From positions 9,320,501 to 9,384,500 of the forward strand of contig NZ_JARXYJ010000001.1 of the NCBI RefSeq assembly GCF_029894425.1: DNA of 64,000 nt. The letters are read 5' to 3'. The notes beneath the pieces were generated by a model. It worked only from the letters and a program-made list of their open reading frames with translations. It was not told the DNA's origin and searched no databases. Below, in pieces: positions 54,815 through 62,605 of this stretch (position 1 is the stretch's first letter; each line of letters starts with the position of its first letter). The stretch comes from Streptomyces sp. SAI-127 (lineage in GTDB: Bacteria; Actinomycetota; Actinomycetes; Streptomycetales; Streptomycetaceae). Position numbers and translations under genes: made by a program.

Positions 54815-55510
54815 ATGCGTTACGCAGTCCTCGGTACCGGCATCGTCGGCCGGACCATAGCCGGCAAGCTCGCCTCCCTCGGTCACGACGTCGTCATCGG
54901 CACCCGCGATCCCGGGGCCACCCTCGCCCGCACCGAACCCGACGGCATGGGCAACCCGCCGTTCGCGCAGTGGCACGCAGGCCACGGCCAGGTGCGTCTG
55001 GAGACCTTCGAGGACGCGGCGGCCTTCGGCGAGTCGGTCGTCAACACCACCGCGGGTAAGGGAAGCCTCGATGCGCTGCAGGCGGCCGGCGCACCCCGTC
55101 TGAGCGGCAAGGTCCTCATCGACGTCGCCAACCCGCTGGACTTCTCCGCCGGGAGGCCGACGCTGGATCCGGTCAACACCGACAGCCTCGGCGAGCGCAT
55201 TCAGCGGGCCTTCCCCGCCGCGAAGGTCGTCAAGACCCTCAACACCATGAACTGTTTCGTCATGGTGGAGCCGGCCCGCGTGGCAGGGGAGCACACCGTG
55301 TTCGTCAGCGGTGACGACACCGGGGCCAAGAAGGCCGTCACGGCGCTGCTGGGCTCCTTCGGCTGGCCCGAAGCGAGCGTCATCGACCTGGGCGACATCA
55401 CCACCGCCCGCGGCGTCGAGATGCTCCTGCCGATCTGGCTGCACCTGTACGGCACGCTCGGCCACGGCGACTTCAACTTCCACATCCAGGGGGCCAGGGC
55501 CGGCGGCTGA
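54815..55510 (+). CDS. F420-dependent NADP oxidoreductase-like protein
   Basis: A 231-residue Rossmann-fold protein: MRYAVLGTGIVGRTIAGKLA (NADP-binding GTGIVG), IGTRDPGATL, VNTTAGKGSLDAL, LIDVANPLDFS and VVKTLNTMNCFVM. It matches the F420_oxidored/NPD family that includes FNO, which passes hydride between NADPH and F420 and also includes unrelated reductases. GGAAGGA lies about nine bases before ATG 54815; the longer upstream frame is not supported. A strong hairpin ends the gene (55521-55538). Confidence 0.85.
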   Translation: MRYAVLGTGIVGRTIAGKLASLGHDVVIGTRDPGATLARTEPDGMGNPPFAQWHAGHGQVRLETFEDAAAFGESVVNTTAGKGSLDALQAAGAPRLSGKVLIDVANPLDFSAGRPTLDPVNTDSLGERIQRAFPAAKVVKTLNTMNCFVMVEPARVAGEHTVFVSGDDTGAKKAVTALLGSFGWPEASVIDLGDITTARGVEMLLPIWLHLYGTLGHGDFNFHIQGARAGG

Positions 55511-55520
55511 TCCCGGATCT

Positions 55521-55538
55521 GCGGATCCGCGGATCCGC
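55521..55538 (+). terminator. Palindromic GC hairpin with T-rich tail
   Basis: GCGGATCCGCGGATCCGC is a perfect 18 bp palindrome that can fold as a seven-pair stem, followed by TTGTTT. It lies ten bases after the F420-type oxidoreductase stop. Confidence 0.7.
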
Positions 55539-55559
55539 TTGTTTCGACGTTCCTCTATG

Positions 55560-55606
55560 TTGACGTTTTTCGATTCAAGCTGCACGCTTGTATCAACAAA
55601 CGTCAA
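55560..55606. promoter_or_regulatory. Two-layer palindromic operator upstream of arsM
   Basis: An inner repeat ATTCAAGC (55573-55580) / GCTTGTAT (55586-55593) and an outer repeat TTGACGTTT (55560-55568) / AAACGTCAA (55598-55606) share the same centre at 55583. It lies in an AT-rich island 20 bases before the arsM start. TTGACG is also a good -35. An ArsR-type repressor responding to arsenite is the natural candidate. Confidence 0.65.
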
Positions 55607-55625
55607 TATGGGCAGGGGAGAGATC

Positions 55626-56519
55626 ATGAGTGAGCACTCCATCCACCTGCGTGAGACCGTCCGGCAGCGGTATGCGGCCGCCGCCGTGCAGGTGAGCGAG
55701 GGCGGCAGCGCCTGTTGCGGACCCGAGCCGGTCGAGGTCGACGAGAACTTCGGCTCGACCCTTTACGCCGCGGACGAGCGCGACACGCTGCCGGCCGAGG
55801 CCGTCGCCGCCTCCCTCGGCTGCGGCAATCCGACCGCCGTGGCCGAACTGCGCGAGGGTGAGCGTGTCCTCGACCTCGGTTCCGGCGGCGGCATCGACGT
55901 CCTGCTCTCCGCCCGCCGCGTCGGGCCGACGGGCAAGGCGTACGGGCTGGACATGACCGAGGAAATGCTCGCCCTCGCTCTGGCCAACACGGCGAAGGCG
56001 GGCGCCACCAACGTGGAGTTCCTCAAGGGCACCATCGAGGCGATCCCCCTGCCCGAGAACACGATCGACGTCGTGATCTCGAACTGCGTGATCAACCTGT
56101 CGGTCGACAAGTCCGCCGTCTTCACCGAGACCTTCCGGGTCCTCAGGCCCGGCGGCCGCATCGGAGTCTCCGACGTCGTCGCCGACGACACCCTCACCGC
56201 CGAACAGCGGGCCGAACGCGGGGACTACGTCGGCTGCATCGCGGGAGCCCTGTCCTTCGCCGAGTACCGCGCGGGCCTGGCGGCCGCCGGCTTCACCGGC
56301 ATCGAGATCGTCCCGACCCACCAGGTCGCCGACGGCATGCACTCCGCCATCGTCCGCGCCACGAAGCCCGTCGCCCGCCCGGACACCGGCGCGACGCCCG
56401 CGACGGACGACTCCTGCTGCGGCGTCACCGCCTGCTGCACACCGTCCGAGCAGCCGACCGACCCGTCCGTCACCGTCGGCGAGGCCAAGAGCGACACCGG
56501 GTGCGCCTGCCAGAGCTGA
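55626..56519 (+). CDS. arsM: Arsenite S-adenosylmethionine methyltransferase ArsM
   Basis: A 297-residue class I methyltransferase that methylates As(III). SAM motif VLDLGSGGGIDVLLSA and post-I LDMTEEML are present. The three cysteines conserved in ArsM enzymes are at about 66 (SLGCGNP), 154 (SNCVINLS) and 204 (YVGCIAG). A CCG motif is at 30-32, and a Cys-rich tail (CCGVTACC, GCACQS) probably binds arsenite. ATG 55626 follows GGGGAG. The operator at 55560-55606 lies upstream. No arsR/arsB genes are adjacent, so this is an isolated arsenic-detoxification gene. Confidence 0.92.
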   Translation: MSEHSIHLRETVRQRYAAAAVQVSEGGSACCGPEPVEVDENFGSTLYAADERDTLPAEAVAASLGCGNPTAVAELREGERVLDLGSGGGIDVLLSARRVGPTGKAYGLDMTEEMLALALANTAKAGATNVEFLKGTIEAIPLPENTIDVVISNCVINLSVDKSAVFTETFRVLRPGGRIGVSDVVADDTLTAEQRAERGDYVGCIAGALSFAEYRAGLAAAGFTGIEIVPTHQVADGMHSAIVRATKPVARPDTGATPATDDSCCGVTACCTPSEQPTDPSVTVGEAKSDTGCACQS

Positions 56520-56642
56520 CCGGAGCTGCCCCGTCCGGGAGGGTGGCCGGCGGCAGCACGGCCGACCGGTCCCGTGGTCGGCGTGGCGAGACCCGATCGG
56601 GCCCGGCGGCTGTGCGGCGAATCGAGGTGGATACCAAGTGCC

Positions 56643-56879
56643 TCACCGTTCGACGAAGAACGCCAGGTGGTCCGGGGCCGGGCGCAGCAGCCCGTCGCGG
56701 ACCGCGAGAGCCGTGGCCTCGGCGAGGGAGGCGGCACCCGTCTTGCGGAGCAGGTGCTCGATGTGGCTGTGCACCGTCCGCGGGGAGTGCATGGCGTGGA
56801 CGGGCCGGTCGGCGGTGACATGGGGTACCTCACCTGTTTCCTGCGCGACGGCGATCGCGTGTTCCTCCCTGCTCCACAA
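56643..56879 (-). pseudogene. LuxR-family HTH C-terminal remnant
   Basis: The last 45 residues of the open frame read SPRTVHSHIEHLLRKTGAAS then EATALAVRDGLL, the end of a LuxR/GerE helix-turn-helix including the recognition helix. The 30 residues before it do not continue the domain (the LTxREREV start is absent), so the gene is truncated and its upstream part replaced. Confidence 0.65.
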
Positions 56880-57124
56880 CGGGCCGTGGCAACGAGCGGG
56901 TCAGCGGGTCCCTCGGCCTGCTCGACATGACCCCCTACGGCCGCGGTGAGACCTGGGAGGACAATACCGAGGGCTGGCCCAAGGGTCGCGGTGCGTGCTG
57001 GACCTGGCGCTCCGACGCGGAGGGCAACCCCACCTGGGGCCCGACCGGCCGTCCCGTGCCCCAGTGGACCCGGCCCGGCACGACCCCGGTGCAGACCCTC
57101 GGCCGACGCGGTCACCACCACTGA
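56819..57124 (+). pseudogene. C-terminal fragment of an unidentified protein
   Basis: The open frame ends RGETWEDNTEGWPKGRGACW, then TWRSDAEGNPTWGP and PVPQWTRPGT, which has the look of a real, Trp-rich C-terminus (possibly of a secreted enzyme), followed by a stop. An ATG exists at 56927 but has no ribosome-binding site, and the upstream part is not coherent. I do not recognise the family. Confidence 0.35.
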
Positions 57125-57175
57125 CACGCCTTCGTCGACGCCGCCGACAACCGCTGCCTGCTTCACAGCGCTCTC

Positions 57176-58288
57176 TCAGTCGGCAGCCGGACGCACCGAA
57201 TCCCGGATCACGAGCTGCGTGCTCAGCACGACGTGGTTGTCGGAGGCGAACCCCACCTCGCGGTCCAGGGCGAGGCGTACGGCGGTGCGGCCCAGTTCCT
57301 CGTACGGGACCCGGACCGTGGTGAGGGCCGGGGTCAGGTCGGCGGCGAACGGGACGTCGTCGAAGCCGACCACGGAGACCTCGCGCGGGACGCTCAGACC
57401 GGCCTCGCGCAGGGCGGCCAGCGCGCCCAGCGCGACCACGTCGGACCCCGCGAACACCGCCGTGAATTCGACGCCCGCGCTCAGCGCTTCCCGGGTGCGC
57501 AGGTAACCCGAGGCGCGGGTGTAGTCCCCGCTCGTGTCCAGCTCATCGGCGTACGGCATGCCATGGGCGCGCAGCGCGTCCCGGTAGCCGAGGCGGCGCT
57601 CCTCCGCGCTGCTGAAGCCCGGCGCGCCGCCGAGAAAGAGGACACGCCGGTGGCCGGCCGTCAGCAGGTGCGCGGTGGCCTGGAAGGCGCCGCCGCGGTT
57701 GTCGTAGTCCACGACCGTGGCCGGCACACCCGCGGGCAGCGGCGGCCTGCCGCACAGCACCAGCCGGGACCCGGCGGAGTCCAGCGCCTTGGCATAGCCG
57801 GCCATACGACGGTGATAGGCGTCGTCCGTCACGGTGCCACCCACGAGGAGGACCGCCGCCGCGTGCTGCTCCCGCATCAGCTGGACCAGGTCGTCCTCGC
57901 GCTTGGTGTCGTCCTTGGTCGAGCAGACCAGGCTGAGGCGACCCCGGCGGCCGGCTTCCTCCTCCACCCCCGCTGCCACGTGGGCGAGGGAGGGGCCGGT
58001 GATGTCACGCAGGACGAGGGCGATGGGCCCGGCGACCCGGCCGGACAGTGCCTTGGCGTGGACGTTCACGACGTAGTGGAGGGAGTCGACGGCGGCCATG
58101 ACCCGCTCCCTGGTCTCCGCGGACACCGGGTAGTTGCCCGCCAGCGTCCGGGAAACGGTTGCTACGGAAACCCCCGCCTTCGCGGCGACGTCACGGATCG
58201 TGCTGGGCCTGTCCGCCGGCGGTTTCCTCTTCCGCTTCGCCTTCTTCGGCTCCTGGGCGCCGAATGGCCCCTCTTCCTCGTCCGTCAC
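57176..58288 (-). CDS. LacI family transcriptional regulator
   Basis: A 370-residue LacI regulator: a basic N-terminal tail, HTH TIRDVAAKAGVSVATVSRTL, hinge and a periplasmic-binding-protein-like ligand domain (GPIALVLRDITGPSLAHVAA, VLFLGGAPGFSSAEERRLGY, FAGSDVVALGALAALREAGL, VVGFDDVPFAADLTPALTTV). It follows the GH97 gene on the same strand. AAACGTTT-centred boxes occur before both genes (58358, 60449), so it is predicted to repress the GH97 gene and itself, released by a sugar. GTG 58288 is favoured over ATG 58315. Confidence 0.9.
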   Translation of the reverse strand: MTDEEEGPFGAQEPKKAKRKRKPPADRPSTIRDVAAKAGVSVATVSRTLAGNYPVSAETRERVMAAVDSLHYVVNVHAKALSGRVAGPIALVLRDITGPSLAHVAAGVEEEAGRRGRLSLVCSTKDDTKREDDLVQLMREQHAAAVLLVGGTVTDDAYHRRMAGYAKALDSAGSRLVLCGRPPLPAGVPATVVDYDNRGGAFQATAHLLTAGHRRVLFLGGAPGFSSAEERRLGYRDALRAHGMPYADELDTSGDYTRASGYLRTREALSAGVEFTAVFAGSDVVALGALAALREAGLSVPREVSVVGFDDVPFAADLTPALTTVRVPYEELGRTAVRLALDREVGFASDNHVVLSTQLVIRDSVRPAAD

Positions 58289-58357
58289 GGCTCCGACGTT
58301 ACTGCACCGTCTCACGCTTGTGAGTTCCCTCGGCCGGACTGCACTCCCTGCTGCAGG

Positions 58358-58365
58358 AAACGTTT
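58358..58365. promoter_or_regulatory. LacI-type operator upstream of lacI-like gene
   Basis: AAACGTTT in the context GGAAACGTTTACTG. A near-identical element lies upstream of the GH97 gene. A CG-centred palindrome of this kind is the standard LacI/CcpA-family half-site pair. Confidence 0.65.
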
Positions 58366-58437
58366 ACTGTAGAAGCTGTTTACGGGCCGGATGTCCGGCA
58401 CCGGCCTGTATGTCCAGCGCTGACTCCGGGTGCAGGG

Positions 58438-60423
58438 TCAGCTCGGCTTCAGGACGACCGCCTGGCCGCCCGCCGGGGCCATGGCCACGCTCAGTGTGCT
58501 CTCCGCGGTGACGGACCGGGTGCTGACCACGACCGGAGTCTGGTACGGGGCGGCCCCGGGGGTGCCGTCGGCGTACACGGTTGCCGTGTAGGTGCCGCTG
58601 CCCAGGAACGACAGCGGGATCGACAGGGTCCGGGAGGTCTCGTCGGTCATGGCCCCGAGGTACCAGGTGTCGCCGCTCCGGCGGGCCACCGCCACGTACT
58701 CGCCGATCGACCCGGCCAGGGTCCGGCTCTCGTCCCAGGTCGTGGGGGCGGCGTTGAACCAGGGCAGTCCCGGCCAGTTCGCCGGGTTGGCGTACTTGGA
58801 CGGCTTGTCGTACCAGAAGAGGAAGTTGAGGGGCTGGTAGTACACCGCGGCCATGGCCATCTGATGGGTGTTGGTCGTCTTGTCCCGTGACTGGCCGTAG
58901 CAGATCGTGTAGTCCATCGGGCCGCCGATGTTGCGGGCGAAGGGCAGCGTCACGTTGTGCGTGGCGGTCGGGAACTGCTCGTTGCCCCGGACGCCTTCCA
59001 GGCTGATCCAGTTGGGGTAGGTGCGTTCGTAGCCGAACGGCCGCACGTCGTCGTGCATGTCGATCAGCAGCTGGTACTTGGCTGCTGTCTTCGCCCAGTC
59101 GGTGATCCGGTCGGTCATCGTCCGCGTACCGTCGTTGATGAAGCCGAGCTTGATGCCCGCGACGCCCCACCCCTTGTAGAGGCCGAAGAGGGAGTCCGCG
59201 TCGGTCAGCGCGAGCCGGTTGACGTAGAGGAAGACACCGATGTCCTTGCTCGTGGCGTACGCGATGACGGACGGGAGGTCGATGGCCGCTATCGGTTTGG
59301 TCGCGTCGGTGGTCGTGAACTCCGGGCCGTACCAGCCGGCGTCGTACTCGATGTACTCCAGGCCACGAGTCACGGCGAAGTCGACGCCTGCCAGGCCTGC
59401 CGCGGTGCTGAGCTCGCAGCGGAAGACCTTGCCCGGCTTGATCCACGAGGTGTCGGCCAGGGCGCCGGGTGGGGCCAGGTTGAGGATCAGCTCGGCGTTG
59501 TCGACCAGTTCGGCATGGGTGGAACCGATTACTACCGCACGCCACGGCGTGGCGAAGGGGGTCGTGACCGTGTTGGTCGGCTCGACCGGGCCGGTGCCGC
59601 GGGCGGTGTGCTCCATCAGGAAGGCGGACAGGGTGCCGGGCTGTCCGTCGGTCGAACTCAGCATCAGGCGCGGGAAGTCGAGCCGGGCCGACTCGCAGAC
59701 GCAGGCGATGAGCCCGTCCGTGAGGGTGGCGGTGAGCGGCAGGTCGGTGAGGGGGCCGTTGTCCGTGGTGGAGGTGCCGGTGACCGGGATGGAGCCCGGC
59801 GCCACCGGGAGGTAGGCGTCCTCGTCGCGGGCGCTGTAGACGGTGGTGTCGTCGGGGAAGGCGAACGTGGTCAGTTCGTTGGAGACGGTGGCGGTGCCTT
59901 CGTCGAGCAGGAGGTAGCGCAGGGCGACACCGGTCCGGTAGGCGCGGATCTGGACGCCGAACCGGGTCCCCGAGGCGGTGTCCCGCAGGTCCCACCGCTG
60001 CTCCTGGTAGTGGTCGGTGACGGAGGCGTTGCGCCCGTACACCGGGTTCCAGATGGTGCGGGAGGTCCCGTGCTGGTTGCGTGCCACCGTCACGTCGCTG
60101 CCGAGGACGGTCCCGTCGCTCAGTGCGAGGCCCAGGACGGACGTGTCGACGACGGTCCTGCCGTGGTGCTGGACGGACCACCGGAGTGCTCCGTCCACCA
60201 CCGACACCGTGATGGCGTTGCCGCCCATGCGTGCGGTCGCGCAGTCCGACTGCCCTGGGACAGCCGCTCCTTCGGCCGCATGCACCGGCTGCGCGATGCC
60301 GACCCCCGCCGCGGCCAGACCGACGGTGACGGCCGTGCCCTTGAGGACACCCCGACGCGACAGCGCCCCCGGGCTACCGGCTCTGACCCCCGCGGGCTCT
60401 TCCCGGTCCTGTGTGGTTCTCAT
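58438..60423 (-). CDS. Secreted glycoside hydrolase family 97 protein
   Basis: A 661-residue enzyme with a twin-arginine signal peptide (SRRGVLKG at about 22-29, hydrophobic core, PVHA cleavage near 49). The GH97 N-terminal beta-sandwich (about 60-290) precedes a TIM barrel with YIEYDAGWYGPEF, GVAGIKLGFINDG, LLIDMHDDVRPFGYERTYPN and SLEGVRGNEQFP, then a C-terminal beta domain. GH97 contains both alpha-glucosidases and alpha-galactosidases; I cannot tell which this is. It would act outside the cell on alpha-linked sugars. ATG 60423 has GGAGAGG upstream. It is regulated by the downstream LacI protein via the site at 60449. Confidence 0.88.
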   Translation of the reverse strand: MRTTQDREEPAGVRAGSPGALSRRGVLKGTAVTVGLAAAGVGIAQPVHAAEGAAVPGQSDCATARMGGNAITVSVVDGALRWSVQHHGRTVVDTSVLGLALSDGTVLGSDVTVARNQHGTSRTIWNPVYGRNASVTDHYQEQRWDLRDTASGTRFGVQIRAYRTGVALRYLLLDEGTATVSNELTTFAFPDDTTVYSARDEDAYLPVAPGSIPVTGTSTTDNGPLTDLPLTATLTDGLIACVCESARLDFPRLMLSSTDGQPGTLSAFLMEHTARGTGPVEPTNTVTTPFATPWRAVVIGSTHAELVDNAELILNLAPPGALADTSWIKPGKVFRCELSTAAGLAGVDFAVTRGLEYIEYDAGWYGPEFTTTDATKPIAAIDLPSVIAYATSKDIGVFLYVNRLALTDADSLFGLYKGWGVAGIKLGFINDGTRTMTDRITDWAKTAAKYQLLIDMHDDVRPFGYERTYPNWISLEGVRGNEQFPTATHNVTLPFARNIGGPMDYTICYGQSRDKTTNTHQMAMAAVYYQPLNFLFWYDKPSKYANPANWPGLPWFNAAPTTWDESRTLAGSIGEYVAVARRSGDTWYLGAMTDETSRTLSIPLSFLGSGTYTATVYADGTPGAAPYQTPVVVSTRSVTAESTLSVAMAPAGGQAVVLKPS

Positions 60424-60448
60424 GGCGGACGCGGCCTCTCCGTTGAGT

Positions 60449-60456
60449 AAACGTTT
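60449..60456. promoter_or_regulatory. LacI-type operator upstream of the GH97 gene
   Basis: AAACGTTT in the context TAAACGTTTTCT (reverse strand GAAAACGTTTACTC), matching the site before the LacI gene over about 11 positions. A second AACGTT is at 60468-60473. It lies about 26 bases before the GH97 start, where it would block the promoter. Confidence 0.65.
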
Positions 60457-60457
60457 T

Positions 60458-60661
60458 CTACTGGAGAACGTTGTACGTGGCCGAGGGAGCCGGGTCAAGA
60501 CCTGCGGGAGGCCCGGGCGCGATGGATCGGCCTGTGCCTCGGAGGCGGGTCGGCGTCGACGCGCAGCCTCCCGCCGTGGTCGCGTAGCCGGGGCCGTCGG
60601 TCGCGTTGTCGGCGAAGTAGTCACCGAGGGCGCCCTCGTAAGCGGTGTCGATGCGCATCAC
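60458..60661 (-). other. Short open frame of doubtful coding value
   Basis: A 67-codon frame (starts MMRIDTAYEGALGDYF) begins 17 bases after the membrane-protein stop and overlaps the GH97 promoter. Its first half looks moderately protein-like and the rest does not. No motif or ribosome-binding site supports it; probably non-coding or a remnant. Confidence 0.2.
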
Positions 60662-60678
60662 CGCATGCTGCCAGGGAG

Positions 60679-61815
60679 TCAGGCAGGGACGACAGACGAC
60701 GGCAGGGGGTCACGGTCCCCGGCCAGCCGCAGGGTCGCGAGGGCCGCCAGTCCCGCCGTGAGGCCGAAGGTGAGGGCGGCGGGGACTCCTGTGCCGAGAG
60801 CGGAGAACACATGCACAGGACCCCACACGGCGGCGGTGTCGTCGATCGCCATGTGCAGGACCTGGCTCGCGAGCAGTCCCAGCACGGTCGCGCAGACCGC
60901 GCCCACCGCCATCGCCGGCACGGTGGTCCGGGTGAGCAGGCCGGGCAGCAGACGCAGTGACCACCACACCACGGCCAGCAGGAGCACGTCGGCGGCCCGG
61001 TACAGCAGCCAGTGTCCGAGCGATGTGGTCGCCGGACCCGACCAGGCCCCGAGCAGCAGCCACTGGCGCAGCAGATCACCCGGCTCGGACAGCAGGCCGA
61101 CGCCGCTGAACGAGGTCTGTATCCAGGCCGCCACCGACTGGTACGACAGGACCACCAGGGACAGCGCGACCACCGCGGTTCCGGCGCTCGCCGCCAGACG
61201 GGCGGCGCGCGCCGGCACATCGCGCCGGGGCAGTGGTTCGGCGTCCTTGGCGGAGACGCGTGCCACGAGCACCGTGAGCAGGGCGGCCAACAACCCCGCG
61301 AACACCGGGACCGGTCCGCTCGAGGCGATCACCCCCGCCAGCTGCGGCAGGACCCGGTAGCTGCCGTGCTCCCGGGACGCGATCAGCCAGGGCGCGGAGA
61401 CCGTCACCGCCAAGGTCGCGGACACCGGTCCCCAGGCCCACAGCGCGAGCAGCGTGGCCGGTGTACGGCCCCGCGCCGGCGGGATCCTGCGGAGCAAAAG
61501 CAACGTGCCGGCCAGGAAGAAGGCGAAGACGGCCACGAATCTGATCTGCATCGCGGTGCTGTACAGACCGGCGTACGGGGTGTCTCCGGTCAGGCCCGTG
61601 CCCGCGTCCGCGGATCCGTCGGACGGCACGGCCACCGAGGAGTCGTACGACCAGGGCATGAGCCAGCGCCGGAGTTCGTTCACGGAGTCCATGTCGAACA
61701 CGCTGGTGCTGCCGCGCAGTTGCAGTGCCTGCGCGCTCGCTCCCGCCCACCACAGCAACAGCGTGATCAGCAGCGCCCCGACCAGGGCTGGTATGACCGC
61801 GCGCCGGTAGTTCAT
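60679..61815 (-). CDS. Polytopic membrane protein, unknown
   Basis: A 378-residue protein: an N-terminal signal-anchor-like helix (about 8-30), a short extracytoplasmic segment (SVFDMDSVNELRRWL), then about seven to nine helices with Leu/Ala/Trp-rich character. I do not recognise the family. GGGGGAAG is six bases before ATG 61815. It is on the same strand as, and 90 bases downstream of, the two-component pair, so it may be its target or a sensor partner (inference). Confidence 0.65.
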   Translation of the reverse strand: MNYRRAVIPALVGALLITLLLWWAGASAQALQLRGSTSVFDMDSVNELRRWLMPWSYDSSVAVPSDGSADAGTGLTGDTPYAGLYSTAMQIRFVAVFAFFLAGTLLLLRRIPPARGRTPATLLALWAWGPVSATLAVTVSAPWLIASREHGSYRVLPQLAGVIASSGPVPVFAGLLAALLTVLVARVSAKDAEPLPRRDVPARAARLAASAGTAVVALSLVVLSYQSVAAWIQTSFSGVGLLSEPGDLLRQWLLLGAWSGPATTSLGHWLLYRAADVLLLAVVWWSLRLLPGLLTRTTVPAMAVGAVCATVLGLLASQVLHMAIDDTAAVWGPVHVFSALGTGVPAALTFGLTAGLAALATLRLAGDRDPLPSSVVPA

Positions 61816-61905
61816 GTCGCTTCCCCCGCCTTGCCCCTGTGTCCGTGGGTGTTTCGAACAGAGGAAGAGTAGGGCGTGGTGACCGTGTGCGAACGGGCGG
61901 GGCGA

Positions 61906-62583
61906 TCACTCCCGTCGCTCTCCGGCGCGGACCAGGCCGGTCTCGTAGGCGATGACGACGAGTTGGGCGCGGTCCCGGGCGCCGAGTTTGGCCATGGCGC
62001 GGTTGGCGTGGGTCTTGACGGTGACGGGGGTGACGAAGAGGCGTTCGGCGATCTCGTCGTTGGACAGGCCGGTGGCCACCAGGGACATCACCTCGCGTTC
62101 CCGGGGTGTCAGCGTGGTCAGGCGGCCGGGGTCGGCGAGGTCGCCCGCGGCGGGCTGGGCCATGACGCGGGCGATGAGGCTCTTGGTGGCCGCGGGGGAC
62201 AGCAGCGCCTCGTCCGCCTCCACGAGACGGATGGCGTCGAGCAGTTGGGCCGGTTCCACCCCCTTGCCGAGGAAGCCGCTCGCGCCCGCCCGAAGCGCCT
62301 CGATGACGAACTCGTCCACCTCGAAGGTCGTCAGGACGAGGACCTTGACTCCGGCCAGGTCCTCGTCCTGGCCGATGAGACGGGTGGCCTCGATGCCGTC
62401 GACTTCGGGCATGCGGATGTCCATGACCACCACGTCGGCACGCTCGGACCGGGCCAGTCGGACCGCCTCGCGGCCGTTGGCCGCCTCCGCGACCACCTCC
62501 ATGTCCGGCTGGGCGTCGATGAGCAGGCGGAAGGTGCCGCGCAGCAGGGCCTGGTCGTCGGCGAGCAGTACGCGAATCGTCAT
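61906..62583 (-). CDS. NarL/FixJ-type response regulator
   Basis: A 225-residue two-component regulator: receiver domain with ADDQ and phospho-acceptor Asp55 (VVVMDIRMPE), Thr-containing LVLTTFE and the conserved Lys in FLGKGVEP, then a LuxR-type HTH (LTPREREVMSLVATGLSNDE and TVKTHANRAMAKLG). It follows the histidine kinase gene by 22 bases, so the pair is cotranscribed. Target genes are unknown; the adjacent membrane-protein gene is a candidate. Confidence 0.95.
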   Translation of the reverse strand: MTIRVLLADDQALLRGTFRLLIDAQPDMEVVAEAANGREAVRLARSERADVVVMDIRMPEVDGIEATRLIGQDEDLAGVKVLVLTTFEVDEFVIEALRAGASGFLGKGVEPAQLLDAIRLVEADEALLSPAATKSLIARVMAQPAAGDLADPGRLTTLTPREREVMSLVATGLSNDEIAERLFVTPVTVKTHANRAMAKLGARDRAQLVVIAYETGLVRAGERRE

Positions 62584-62605
62584 GGGCGGTGTTTCCTCGG
62601 GGTGG

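Larger units (their letters stand above)
56520..57175. other. Gene debris, no intact gene
   Basis: A stretch of about 650 bases between arsM and the LacI-type gene with no full-length gene. It holds a LuxR-type HTH remnant on the minus strand (56643-56800) and a Trp-rich open-ended segment on the plus strand (56819-57124). The rest is unassigned. Confidence 0.6.

Noticed and set aside
48744..55606. Idea that the ArsR-type protein at 48744 controls arsM
   Set aside because: The protein has no cysteines and the arsM palindrome (TTGACGTTT/ATTCAAGC) does not resemble TTGCGCAA-N4-GCAA.
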